From positions 496,001 through 560,000 of the forward strand of contig NBBA01000007.1 of assembly GCA_002794785.1 (NCBI GenBank): a DNA stretch of 64,000 nucleotides. The letters are read 5' to 3'. Below are positions 50,705 to 63,343 of this stretch, in pieces (position 1 is the stretch's first letter; each line of letters opens with the position of its first letter). Origin of the DNA: Coniferiporia sulphurascens. Its lineage: Eukaryota; Basidiomycota; Agaricomycetes; Hymenochaetales; Hymenochaetaceae. Below the pieces are notes generated by a model. That model had not been told where the DNA came from and ran no database searches. It worked only from the letters and a program-made list of their open reading frames with translations. The translations under genes and the position numbers were made by a program.

Positions 50705-51640
50705 ACGCTGCACTTCTTGTCCTTATAGCTTCGTTTGCAAGGGTTTTACGTAGCATCACTCAATGTTCTTCTTTATTTGGTCTCATTTATTTTGAATTTT
50801 CTTGGGGCTTTTATTATCATGTCTTCCACGACATCCGTATTTACTGGGCTCACGCGTGTTGATGATCATTTCTGGCTTAGTCTGTAGGTTACCTTGCAAA
50901 TATCAAAAGCGATGTGTCATGATAATACTGGATCTGTGATCATAAGCCATAAGTTTTATTCTGAAAGACTGGTGCCTTAAGTTACCGCATAGCGATCTGC
51001 AATAATTGGCGCTTGAAGGGCCCTGACATCCTGTTTGGGTGTGATAGCGCGCATGTCGATCATTAATTAAGTAACGCAAACTCCCGCGGCCCTTGAACGA
51101 GTCTTCAAGTTCGACTTGAATTCGGAGTGGCGACGCAGCGCTTTAATCTCGACTTGCATCGTCATGCCATTCACTCTGGTACTACGGACTTATCATGCTA
51201 TCGATATAGTATGCCGAAGATAGACCGCCTGACACAGCCGTGACGAAGTTGTGGGCTGAACGCTAATGGGTTCTGTGTTATCTGTTGGCCTAAGTGCCAG
51301 GTTCAAGTTCTGCCAGGTCATCCATCTACTATGTAGCCCGAAGTCAAGGTCTTGTAACAGGTAATGGGACATCCTGTCACGAGTGAGCAGTAATAGTACT
51401 GCTTATCTCTTGACAGCGAGGGGCCTGTGACTTGTAAACCAAGCAATTCTGGGAATTCGGTAAGGGGAGAATGACTCAGATGCACTGACGACGCAAGACG
51501 CTTTTATTCGTTTGATACGCTCTAAGTTCTGAGTCCTGACTCGCAGAAACCACAACTACTTATCGACGTCAAGGTTGGCGGAGATACTCCGAGGACTCTT
51601 GGGGAAGAACGGATGAACACTACCGAGAGGGGTCGTTCAG
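50705..51640. other. Downstream region of chitinase copy A
   Basis: About 0.9 kb without a recognised gene, between copy A and the part of copy B's upstream region that can be matched to copy A. Confidence 0.45.
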
Positions 51641-53930
51641 ACTGTGCAGATACGTTATCTGTTCGTCTATTTCAAATTGAAAATTGCTTCTTCGTTCTCT
51701 TCTAACACCAGAAGCAAGTCCGTCACTGGCAGGTGTTAACATTACGTTTAGCCCCTCCCCCGCCGGAATTAAATGCTTATATTTTTACGAACAGCGATTT
51801 GGTGCCTCTAGGTTCACGTCTAGGCGGGCGAATCGATTTTATCACATGGAGAGACCAGGATGCCATACCTTAATGGTGCTTTCACCAGCCCCTCGCACCC
51901 GACGCGAGTAGCTCTGCCCTGCTTGGGCGCTAAGCAGTCGCCACGTCCCTGTGCTGCTACGTCACAATTATCATGCGTATACCCCTAAATTGATATACTC
52001 TGCAAGCCGACCTCCTGTCTGTTTTCAATCACAGTCATTTCAGTATGGTGCCTGATACATGTATATCCTTGAGTCGCCGAGGAACATTTATATCCAATTA
52101 GGGCTATTCTCTTGTTGTTGCAAAAGTTACTTGGTGAGTCGGTGCAGGCGCGTCTAGGACTCCTTGCTACCAGGGTGATCGATTATTTATATTCCGGCGA
52201 GAATGCTATCCACGGTGAAACGTACGGTTTATAAATACAGCAACTTCCACCTCCGAGTCGAAATCTTCGTCGAGATAAGGATATTTTCTCTGCAGGCCGC
52301 ATACACCTTTTGGCCGTCCGAAGCCCGAGTGCATACAGCATTCATGCACCACGTATCACATCTTATATGCGAATCGCGCGACCCCAGTTTTCCGGACAGC
52401 TGGCCATATCTCATTCAATTTGATACTAAAACTAAGAAAACCCTTGTGGAAATCCGTGACATTCAGGTATAAGGTCTCGGTACGAAAGCGATCGTTTGAA
52501 TTGCCATGAATGAAAAGGGGCAACTTAAAACAAACAAATATCAATAAATCTTTTCGCGGCTATAGACGGTCAAGGGACTAGCAGACCTCTTATTTTTTTT
52601 GACCCGCGTAGCTCAAAAAAAAAAACGTTGTGACTGTAAGGAATACTATATGAATATATCCGTTGAAGAGTTCTGGTGGCAAGAGGAAGTAATGTGTAGG
52701 AAATCGAAAAAGAGAGAAAGTAATGGCATCTGAGCACACTTATCCCATTCCTCGCGGGGTGGCAGAATTTCTCACGATCCTGGTTTGCTTCATGCTCATT
52801 ACAAGTTCACTGAGCGATGCCTCCATGGTAAGTGCGGCATCCCTCAAATAGTATCTGCAGAGATGCAATATAGCACTGATCAAGTGCGTGTGTGATTTTG
52901 TGTAGGAAAGGCGAAGATTTTTATCTAATAGAAACAAAACCTCATGTGTACACCGAGGGAACAGGATCGCGTCATCTCGGGCGCGGCCACGTCAGGATGC
53001 CAGCATGTCTTTTGCCTTACAACGACTCGCTTGAGCAAATTCAAAATCTGAGCCATACGCCTCCTCGACTCCTACCGACGGTCAGTAATCAGGTGCTCCC
53101 GTCTGCAATTTACCCAAATTATTCGTGCGACTTGATCTCCGCGGGTCGACACGGCCCGAAAGGCAGGCTCGCGTGCTGATCTTGGTCGTATGTTTTTTTT
53201 TCATGGCTGGCCTCGGCGTACAGGTACTTCCTACATACTGTTGGCATGCCAACAGCATCTTCAAGGTCCATACCCGCGAACAAACGATGATCGGCCGTCA
53301 TTTGTGCCTCCGGCTTCGAAGCTAGTCCAAGATCTTTCTCACATTTGCGTTCGGAATTCCTGGTATGCATATGGACCGCAGATGCCAGACTCTTGCCGAT
53401 AACAAGCATCTTTGTTAACGAGAAATGTAGGGGACCGAGGTCACGCAACAAAGAACACCCGCGAGACGACCTGGGACCGCCACATGGACACTCTAGGTAC
53501 CCCGGATTGTGAAAACATATCGATTTCCTTTTGAAGTAATAAGAAAAGAGGATTGCTCCTGCCGTCTTGGTCGAAATGTCTATTCCTGCTACTGTTTCCC
53601 TTCGCAAGCGCTCTCAGTTCAGTTGGTTATCCATGCTTGGACCGGTCTCTTACAGCTATCAGAGTTTCCTCCGAGAAAGACGTGCCTTGTACAAGCATGT
53701 GGCTCACCCTTTCTCATCCTCTTTCCGCATGCAACCTCTTGACGCTGACTCGCTTTTCCTTGTGGCTTCTTGAGTCCTTTGCTACCCCGGTCCTAGGCCG
53801 ATGCGCTGGCCATCGTTTATTCGGTGAACTCGGGAGGACTGCCGCGCAAGCGCATGCTCGACAAGACTTGTAACCGCTGGCATCAGCTCGCTACCGTCCG
53901 CCAAACATACGGACTGTACATGTCGAAACC

Positions 53931-53937
53931 TATAAAA
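53931..53937 (+). promoter_or_regulatory. TATA box of chitinase copy B
   Basis: TATAAAA lies 111 bp before the start codon at 54042. It corresponds to the TATAAAT at the same distance in copy A. Confidence 0.7.
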
Positions 53938-54041
53938 ACGCGTATGTTTTTCGAGGACGGGTTTTCCTTAGGCACGGTTCTCCCCTTCTGCCCTCGGTCA
54001 CTTGTACAGCTCGACGCGAATATCGCCGTTTTACTACAGCC

Positions 54042-55566
54042 ATGTTCTCCAAAGCGCTATCCTCGCTCGTCGTTCTCGTCTCGGCGCTTGCCCAGATCTC
54101 CTCCGTCGTCTCGACCCCAGTCGACGTGACAGGGCTGGACATCTCTGCCCGCAAGGTACTGTCCCGTGCCACACCCGCGGCGCCCCATTTTGTCGTGTAC
54201 AGCGATCAGTGGGTCTCCGGCGAGACGGGACCTCCCGCCGTCTCGGCGATTGATGTTTGTGATTTATTCATATTATTACAAACTTTTCGTTAATGAAGAC
54301 CGATTCTACTTAGGGCTTTAACGTATTGTAAGCAAATCCGTCGGCTCTATCCGCCATTGACTTGAAATGAATACGTCTTCTACTAGCGCACTTTCTTTCC
54401 TGCTTACGAGTGGCGCCGCCGATCAGGCCGTGGAGTGGTCTAGCCTTGCCGCTGCCGACCGCACCACGATCAAGTCCCAATACGCTGTGAGCTATTCTTC
54501 GACGCATTGCTCCAGTTTGGTCGCTAATCTTGACTTGGCGGTAGGCTGCGGGGATCAGCTTGATTGTCTCTGTATTCGGATCGACGGATGCCCCGACTTC
54601 CTCTGGCGCGGACCCGACTGACACCGCGAACACGGTCGCTGCCTGGGTCAAAGAGTACGACCTTGACGGTGTTGACATTGACTACGAGGTTTGTGCACCA
54701 TACACTTATCATAGATGACCAGTTTATACTAAGGTTCGCTTTCAGGACTTCAACGCAATTAATGCACAGGATGGTTCTGCCGAGAACTGGCTCACGACAT
54801 TCACGCAGCAGCTCCGCACCCAGCTTCCTCAGGGCGACTACATCCTGACGCATGCCCGTTCGTCGCCCTGTTCGCCCTGATTCCACGATATGCTAAATTT
54901 ATCTCGATGACGTAGCGGTTGCGCCGTGGTTCTCCCCCGGAAAGTACACCAGCGGAGCTTACTTGACCGTTGACAAGAACGTCGGTAGCCTGATTGACTG
55001 GGTGAGTTAATATATTACGGGAACGTCTTTAGCAAAAACTGACAAAAACTTTACAGTACAACATCCAGGTAAAGATATTTACCCGGTCCTCACTTATCGA
55101 TACAGTTCACTGACTTCAATTAATCGCCGGAACACAGTTCTACAACCGTGAGTTTTACCCGATTTCGTATTCTCTGCTTCAGCTCTAAATTGTGTCACAG
55201 AGGGTACCACTGAATACACCACCTGCGACGGCCTCTTGACCACTTCCTCGAGCACCTGGCCCCAGACTGCTCTGTTCCAGATTGCTGCTAGCGGTGTTTC
55301 TCTCGACAAGCTCGTTATCGGCAAGCCGGCCACCGCTTCCGATGCGACCAATGGATACATCGACCCGGCAACTCTTGCGACATGTCTTGAGCAAGCCAAG
55401 TCTCAGGGCTGGTCTGCGGGTGCTATGTCCTGGGAGGTAAGTCGCAAATCCTTCCTCTGCCGCTCAAACCCGGTTTTCTGATGCTTGTTTCTCCTCACGA
55501 CGACAGTTCCCCGACGCTGCTGTGTCTTGGATTTCTACCGTTCGCTCCGACTCGTGGCCTGTTTAA
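54042..55566 (+). CDS. GH18 chitinase without CBM (copy B)
   Basis: This is a paralog of the gene at 48778-50704. The signal peptide is MFSKALSSLVVLVSALAQIS, with a barrel start APHFVVYSDQWVSGETGPP. The catalytic motif DGVDIDYE is complete, so the enzyme should be active. LIVSVFGSTDAPTSSGADPT, APWFSPGKYTSGAYLTVDKN, YNIQFYNQGTTEY and AGAMSWEFPDAAVSWISTVR are conserved. The coding sequence ends SDSWPV directly after the GH18 domain at 55564-55566. The equivalent of the linker and CBM5/12 found in copy A is absent, and the DNA after the stop is unrelated. The exon pattern is the same, with exons of 14 nt (54314-54327), 12 nt (55057-55068) and 10 nt (55138-55147). Without a binding module it may act on soluble or more exposed chitin; this is inference. 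Confidence 0.92.
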
Positions 55567-56825
55567 AAGATCCACGCGTCTGGAAAACCGTGATCATTCG
55601 ATGAATTCTTCCTCTGGATGGATATGATGTTCTTTTTTAATTTAATTTTGGTCGGAGTTGTTATTTATCTACTTTGTTATTGTTAAACCCGCTGTCTTTG
55701 GTATCCTGGTGTAACGGTATCGGAGTTAGGCTTAAGTACGAATGAAGTCTCTTCTCATTAACAAGCATGGTCCGCGTGAGCCTGGAAAAAGGCAAACCTT
55801 ATTTCTGCACTTGAGCGTGTCGAGAGTATGTACCTGGTGTTTTTGGGCACTGTACTATTTTTCATGGCCGACCATGACCTGTTCTGGTGTCGGGGACTAA
55901 GCACTTATTCCGACTTCCGTAAGACTGAGGATGCTATAGTTCTTATCGGCTATCTCCTCAAACCCAAAAGAGGTGCGTCAGTTGCGCCTGCCAAGAAGAG
56001 GACTCTCCTTCAAGAATCCACTAGTAGCGCGCGGACGCAGGCATTCGAATATCGCCAAGATAGCACTCTATAGGTCGAACTAGGGTACGCTCGCGCTCAG
56101 CTGAGAACAGAACATGACGGGGCAAACAATCGCTGGCCACGTCACAAACTATCTTTTCTGGTTCCGGCAGATGCGGCTGCTTGTCTTCCGCCGCTTTGCC
56201 AGTACTCTGCCACATGAATGTCTGTCCGCTACATTGTCCCTCCGAGTCCGAATTCCCGAGGGAATTATCAGAATTGAGCATACTTATTCATCACTACCAA
56301 CAATATCTTTGCGGGGATCAAAGGAAGGACTCAGTCATTTCGCATGCTTCACGAGCGTCTGCAGAGCAAAGCGCTCCGGCGCCGGGGAGACGATGCACGC
56401 GCCCCGAGTCTGCCCACATGGATGCGACCACTCCTGGGACAGCTAGCAATGCTCTTGGCTGAATCTTGTGTCCTGGACCCGGCCTCTCCTTGCTAAAGGG
56501 CCGCCCTGTACTTGTGCACTTTTTCCTTATTCTGCACTGCTGCTCATCTGGAAGACTTTCACATCTGACAACGTAATCCTCTGACCAAGGGGCATCTTCC
56601 CCCTTCGTGTGCTGTCGTCTCTTATGGAGCCTCGCTATGACAGCAATGGCTCGTAAAGCCGATACACAATGGCGATAAATAGAGCAGGATTTTACTCGTA
56701 CCCCCCAGGTTGTCGAGGACTCAGGCCTCGCCTTCTATCGCATCGCCAAAGCTCTTAAACGTACCTCCTTGCTTGCTCTCAGCCCTGTCCTTTTATCAGT
56801 GCGCCATCCGTACAGAAAGACAGAC
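55567..56825. other. Gap between chitinase copy B and the third chitinase
   Basis: About 1.26 kb with no gene supported. The right end should hold the promoter of the third chitinase; an A/T-rich GATAAATAG near 56674 is a weak TATA candidate, 150 bp before the start. Confidence 0.5.
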
Positions 56826-59355
56826 ATGAAGCTCTTGTCTCTTGTTTCCGCTGCTCTTGGGCTTATCCAACTCGTGAGCGCCGCATCGGCAACTCACGCC
56901 GTCGACAAGCGCGCTACGGGTAAAGTTCAGGCTGCATACTTCACGAACTGGTAAGTCCGTCGTCAGCCCAGTCGCCTATTGACCTATATCGTGCTAACAT
57001 ATTATTAGGGGAATTTACGGAGCCAACTTCCGTGAGGACTTCCGCCTGGCCTAATTGCGTATATTTATGGACTAACCTGGGTGTATCCCCGGCGCAGAGC
57101 CCACCTATATAAACGCCGCTCCCCTCACCCATATCCTTTATGCGTTCGCCGACATCCAATCGGACGGAACGATAGTGCTTACGGATTCTTATGCCGATGA
57201 ACAGGCGAATATTTAAGGTTTTTTACAGAAGGGGGGAAGTCGTATTGATGTCTTCTCCAGAAACACTTCCCTGGAGATTCGTGGGACGAGCCTGGAAATA
57301 ACCTCTATGGTTGCCTTAAGCAGGTGAGAGAGGCCGTTTCTTCGGGATCGTGTATAAACTAATTGATCGAAAATCTTTATATAGCTTTACCTATTAAAGC
57401 TGTCTCAGCGGTAAGCCGAATAGACTCGTTCCAAGAATCCGGTCTTGATCCGTTACACAGCAACATAAAAGTTCTTCTCTCCATCGGTGGCTACACATAC
57501 TCTCAAGATGGTCACTTCAATTTCGTCACCGACGCAACATCTCGGACGACCTTCGTGAATACTGCTGTCCAAATGATCAAAGACTACGGGTTTGACGGCA
57601 TGTACGAACTATCGCCGGGTCCTCACCTGATCTGGGTTGCTCACATATCACTTCGGGATACAGCGACATTGACTTCGAGTATGCCACAGACTCGAGTCTG
57701 GCGCAGGGTTTCGCAGATTTGTTGACTTCCCTGCGCACTGCCTTTGATCAGCTGGCCACGGACAACGGCGATACTGTGCCTTACGAACTGACTGTGAGTG
57801 ATCTTATTTTACATCTAACCTTCTGAGGCGCTAAGCTAAGTGCGGGGGGTTTAGGCGGCCGTCCCTGCAGGCTCGGCCAACTACGCCTACCTTAATGTTC
57901 CTCAAATGGATGAGGCGCTTAGCTACTGGAACCTTATGGCGTATGACTATGCTGGGTCATGGCTAACCTTCGTGCGTCCGGACAAAATCGCTGGAGGGCT
58001 TGGTGCATATACTAACTTTCGTCCGTTACACTATAGGCCGATAACCAGGCGAACTTATACGGCGGAGCGCGCACGAACGTCAGCACGGACGAAGCTGTGT
58101 CATGGTACATCGAGAACGGTGCTACGGCCGGAAAGATCAACATGGGTGAGCTGGATCAAGTGACCGAGTTAATTGGTCCGTTCACTCATCCACTGATACA
58201 TAAGGTATTCCGCTTTATGGTCGCGCATTTGAGGAAACCGACGGACTTGGTGACTCATACACTGGCGTGCGTTATAATATTTTTTCTCCATCTCTTTCCC
58301 CGAACTGAACTGCGATCATGGCTGTAAAAGATCGGTCCTGGGACGATTCAGGCAGGCATTTATTCATACAACGTCCTTCCCCTCGCCGGAGCCACCGTGT
58401 TCGAGAACTTGACCGACGTTACGAGCTACTCGTATGACGCCTCGAAGATGGAGCTTGTCTCTTACGATGACCCCCACATCGCGTCGCTCAAGGCCCAGTA
58501 TGTTGTCAGCAGGGGATTGGCAGGTCAGATGTTCTGGGATGTGAGTGCTGTGTCCCGAATAGCCATGGAAAATAATCGTGACAATGTACATGAAATCAGC
58601 TGTCGACTGACAAGACCGGGACCAGCGACTCTCTCGTCACGACTACTGCAAACGTATTTGGCGCCCTCGATCAGACGGAGAATCATATCAAGTGAGTCAT
58701 CTAATTTACTCGTACTCGGTAAATAAGCATACTGATCAAGCTTGGAACATCAGCTACCCTGACAGCAAGTGGGACAACATTCGCGACAACATGAGCGGCA
58801 GCACCGGTACGACTACGACCACGACTACGACTGCGATTTCGACTACGACTACGACTTCGACTACGACCACATCTACATCCACATCCACGTCTACATCCAC
58901 ATCCACGGGCGGATCCACAGGCAAAACCACATCCACATCCACGGGTGGATCTACGGGAAAAACCACATCCACTAGCACCTCGCCATCTTCCACCCCGTCG
59001 TCGGGTTCTTGTGGAGGGGTTGCAAGCTGGTCATCTTCTGTACGTCGAAAACCGCTAGTGTCATTCTCTTCTCGTGTTTACGATTATTTTCTAGGCGGTG
59101 TACGTGGGTGGTGACCAAGCCTCATACGGTTAGCACGGATCATAGATTTTCCCATTGCTCAATTTCACTCATGTTTTTTTCTACTCCAGGTGGTCATCTC
59201 TGGACTGCCAAATGGTGGACCGAGGACGACACCCCGGGCGGTTCCGGTAAGCTTTATTGCATATAAGCTATACCTCCGGCTGACATATGACCATTTACTC
59301 AGCTGGAGTTTGGACTGACGATGGCGCATGCACTGCATCTCGCCTGCGTTCCTGA
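56826..59355 (+). CDS. GH18 chitinase with Ser/Thr linker and CBM5/12 (third gene)
   Basis: A signal peptide [20 protein letters not shown] precedes the barrel, which starts [18 protein letters not shown]. It is a different GH18 subgroup from the two tandem copies, of the bacterial-type/class V-like kind: [46 protein letters not shown], catalytic DGIDIDFE (complete), [32 protein letters not shown] and AGQMFWDLSTDK. About thirteen exons can be joined, all but one with GT-AG borders. The exception at 57205-57260 is described in the findings. After NIRDNMSG a Thr/Ser linker with repeated ACGACT/TCCACA units ([20 protein letters not shown]) leads to a CBM5/12 module: [29 protein letters not shown] and [10 protein letters not shown], ending TASRLRS at 59355. 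It is a secreted endochitinase-type enzyme. Confidence 0.9.
57205..57260 (+). other. Candidate GC-AG intron in the third chitinase
   Basis: The exon ends DSYADEQ and the next begins [12 protein letters not shown], as in related enzymes. The intervening 56 bp begins GCGAAT, ends CTCCAG and contains an in-frame TAA. No GT donor nearby keeps the frame, so splicing must use GC, or the gene is damaged here. Confidence 0.7.
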
Positions 59356-59624
59356 GCTTCGCGCTTGTTATCTTTTTAACACACTTCACAGGGTTTTTAA
59401 TTACAGATCTTTGACGTCGTTATTTATTCGACCTGGTTTTTCCTGGATTCTTTGGGGCTTTCTTCTCACTTTTTCACGGCCTTAAGCTTCCTTTTATCGG
59501 GCTCATGTGTGTTTGATAACAAGTGCCTTGTGCGACAGTGTACAGGAAGTCGGGTTAGAATGTACAATAATAGGTGCAGAATTGACAATATGATCGTGAA
59601 ACGAAACAAAACAAAACCACGAAT
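59356..59624. other. Convergent 3' ends, third chitinase and Mtr4
   Basis: A 269-bp gap between two converging genes, T-rich on the plus strand just after the chitinase stop. It presumably holds both polyadenylation regions; no other feature was seen. Confidence 0.5.
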
Positions 59625-62600
59625 CTAAAGATACAGCGATGAACAGAATATCACTGAATTCGGGCGACCCAGCATTTCAGCTGCTTTTTGGAACTTCTCC
59701 TCTAACTCCTGGTTTCCGATGACCTTGGCGGCCTGTCCCATCTGGCGGATGAGCTCCTGTAGCCGTCGGAAAACGCGGATAACATTGCCCTCGAATTGAT
59801 CGGTTGCCTACAAGTAGAAGAACAGTAACTTTAGCAAGGAACATTTTGGCTTGGTCTGATAACACTTACCTTGCAAATATCGGCAAACGATGCGCCGCGA
59901 CACCACTGAATCACAGCGTCCATGAGCTCTACCTTAAAGGACGTAACGTATTCCTCTTCCTTCACGGGTAGTTTCGATTCAACCATGACTTTTGCTATTC
60001 GCCGTGCCATCTCCTGCATCACACGTAACGGCGCTGCCAATTCCTCGGACAACTTCGTTTCTTTTTTACTCTGGTTCGCGAAGATATTAGAACAAGTATT
60101 TCATTGAGCTCAAAAAGAACTAGAACGCACCTGTTCATCAAAGACAAAGCAGCTTAGAAGCGCAGCACACTGCTCGGGCAATAGCTGGTTGAAAACTCCG
60201 TTGAAGACCATCTCAGTGAGAAGGAGTTCGTCACCGGTGCTTATCTCGCACGCCACTCGGCCCTTCATGTCCACAATATCCGCTGACGATGTGAAACCAA
60301 GTCTGCGTAGCACACGCTTACGGCATTTCAGCTCTTCAAGCTGCAGCACGTCCAGCGTAGATTGTACGCGTTTTTTTAGTTCGCGTATGCGGGACTGGCA
60401 TAGCTGCTTCTCCGCATACATGCTGTACAACTCCGGTAATCTGGGATCCTTGTGCAGCGGGCTGGAAAACATCTTGTTCTCCATGATTTCAATTTTCTGC
60501 ACGCAACATAAAGAGTAAGGACACGTCCTGTAAAGACTTGAAGCCTGGGTTAGAGCTGCAGGACGTACCTTGACGAGCTGCTTAAATTTATCGTCTTTGA
60601 TGTTCATGTTCAGGATGGGATCGAGAAGCGTGATACCGTCAGGGAACCGTCGTTGCACTTCCAATACATTTTTCCACGCCGTCTCTCTAACTTGCAACGA
60701 TCGGAGGTCCTTCTGCAGGAATATTCGGATGAGGCTTATACCCTCTACCGTTGACAGCAAAACGGGTACGACCAAGGGCTCCCCCTTCTCCCCAGGTTGG
60801 CAAGGATGCACATCACCCGGAGTCGCTGTTGTCACACTGCCACGCTCCTTTTGGAGAACCGACCCTCTTGCACAGTTAAGAAGTACGTCGACAATGTACT
60901 GCTCGTGCGGTGGAACGTCGTCAACTTTCGGAACAGGTCGGTGCTAATAAGAGGGGGTAAATTTAGCATATAGAAACTATTCGTCGAAGGAGATAACCCA
61001 CCTTCGGTGGTGACCGCTTTTGATAATTGACAATTACACCCCACCCGAAATCGAGTTTACCATATTTGATTTTTACAAGGCGACCGGGTTGGAGGAAGGA
61101 AGGCTGTACGTCGGGTGTGTTACGACTTCACGGAAGTCAGATCCCATCTGATCTAACTGCTGACGGCACTCGAAGTACTCCGCGACAAGCTTTTCGTCAG
61201 AGATCTTGAAGGTCGTTTTCCTTTCCTCAGCATTTTTTAGTTCTGTTAAGCGTAATCAGACGTTTCACATGCTGCCGCAATTCCACCTATAACAGATTGA
61301 AAGTACCTTCTTCTAGCATCGGAACATTTGCGTTATTCTGGAATTGAAAGAAGCATCGTTCAAGCATGAATTCCGGACTGATGCCCTCAACCTTCATCAA
61401 GTTAAGAATCATGTTGTATCCCAGATGGAATGCAGAGTCCAGACGATCCGCTTCACCCTTGATCATATTTTTCGCCGCAGAAGGCTCGAGTTTCTCGTCG
61501 CACATCATGATAACCACACCACGGTCATCGAGACCACGTCGACCTGCGCGACCTGACATCTGGATGTATTCACCGGAGGACAGGTTTCGGAATTCACGTC
61601 CGTCGAACTTTTTTACGTCCGTGAATACAACCGTTTTCGCAGGCATATTGAGTCCGATGGAGAACGTCTCCGTGGCGAAAAGCACCTTGATGAGACCTTC
61701 TTGGAAGAGAATTTCGATGACTTCTTTAAGGATAGGAAGCAAACCGCCGTGATGGATGCCGGTTCCGCGCTTCAGAAGGGGGAGGAGATTAGTGATCTGG
61801 GGGAGCTGTCGATCTTCGGGCGAAAGATTCTCGATGGCATTGTTAAAGATGCTCGTGATCAGGTCTTGTTCTTCCGCAGTATTAAATTCAAGTTTGGACA
61901 TCTTGAGAGCAAGTGCCTCGCATTCTCGCTTGCTAAATGCGAACACGATGACGGGATTAAAGTTTTTGAGCATAATCATTTTGATAATCTTGGATATATC
62001 AGAGGGGCCTAAATGAAAGTAACTCAGCGCATGAACAACCGTCGGAATTATCAGTCAGTGTCACCTTTCTTGTCTGGGCCCCCTTTTCTCGTCTTCCCTT
62101 TTCGTCCTTTACTCGCTTTGGAGTCCGCGGGATCATCGCCTTGCCGGTCTATAAGCGTTCCCATAGCCTTGCTGAAGTTGTCCTCCCTGAATTCACCCTT
62201 TTCGTTGACGACCAGATAAATACCCTCCCCACCTGCCGGGAACAGGTAATGTTGTAGAGGTGTAGGACGGAAGTCGGTATAGACAACATGACAAGGTTGT
62301 TCGTGCGACTTGCATATCCATTCGGCAAACTGCATGGCATTCGGAATGGTGGCGGAGAGGAAGACATAACGCACCGTATGGGGGAGCAAAATAATTGTCT
62401 CCTCCCACACAACACCGCGCTCTTTGTCACGCATGTAGTGAATTTCGTCAAATATGACCCATGCGACTTCACGCATGATCTCTGAACCACGGTAAAGCAT
62501 TGATCGTAAAATCTATTTAAGAAAAAAATTAGTTGACTATAAAGCTGACGCGGGCGTTCGTACCTCGGTAGTCATCACCAAACATGTCGCCGTAGGGTTG

Positions 62601-63343
62601 ATCGTCACATCTCCCGTCATAAGGCCGACATCTCCGAATTCCGCTAACATTTCTCGGTATTTTTGATTACTCAGAGCCTACATGAGCCTCAGCATGATAT
62701 AACAGTAGACATGAACCGATGCACGCACTTTAATCGGGCTGGTATAAATAACACGCTGTTTATTTTCTAAACATTGCGCTATGGCATACTCGGCAACGAC
62801 AGTCTTCCCGGCACTTGTGTGCGCGGAAACCAAAACGCTTTCGTTCCTCTGTATAGCATGCACCGAAACTTGCTGGAAGGGGTCGAGCGTGAACTTGTAC
62901 TCCCGTGCAGGTTTCGCTGGGGGAACGTGGTTGGCGATCGGGATGTAGTTGTAGTCAGGAGGCACGGCAACTTGATGTCGCACCTGATGCCTGAGCTCGA
63001 GACGCGAGCCCGCCTCAACGGCGCCCGTCAAGCCAGCGCTCGCAGCCACCTCCCGTTTCGCCTCCGTCTCGAACTCGTCGACTACGACCGGCGCGGGCGA
63101 CATCATTCGGGGCTTTTTCGGCGCATGCTCCTGTTCTTCAGCTTCTTCTTCGTCTCCTGACTTTGTCGCGCCGTTTTGCTGTGTGCTCGCGGCGTCTTCG
63201 TCCACCTTGCGTTTCCGCCCGCCGTCCGCAACGTCTGTTTCCATCATGTCGGAGTCGGCATCTCCGTCTGCATCTTCCTCGAGTTCATCATCGTCTTCAT
63301 GCTGCCTGTCGTCCAGAAACGAGAAAAGGTCGTTAGAGTCCAT
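59625..63343 (-). CDS. Exosome RNA helicase Mtr4/Dob1
   Basis: About 1050 residues starting [20 protein letters not shown]. The N-terminus is acidic with a basic KRKVDEDAA patch. The RecA1 domain shows [20 protein letters not shown], Walker [58 protein letters not shown] box [15 protein letters not shown] and [14 protein letters not shown]. RecA2 shows [56 protein letters not shown] and [15 protein letters not shown]. The arch/KOW region and C-terminal DSHCT domain follow ([46 protein letters not shown]), ending [10 protein letters not shown]. Mtr4 unwinds RNA and feeds it to the nuclear exosome, in yeast as part of TRAMP. It converges with the third chitinase. Introns are short; the largest exons are 59-62 kb. 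Confidence 0.95.

Larger units (their letters stand above)
51640..55566 (+). repeat. Tandem segmental duplication, copy B (approximate limits)
   Basis: Counterpart of the region at about 47000-50280, in the same orientation. It covers 2.4 kb of upstream DNA plus the chitinase gene. Upstream similarity is patchy, with blocks of near identity separated by indels, while the coding region is much better conserved. Confidence 0.65.

Noticed and set aside
57598..57680. Apparent loss of the catalytic motif in the third chitinase
   Set aside because: A normal intron (GTACGA to ATACAG) interrupts the motif; after removal DGIDIDFE is complete.
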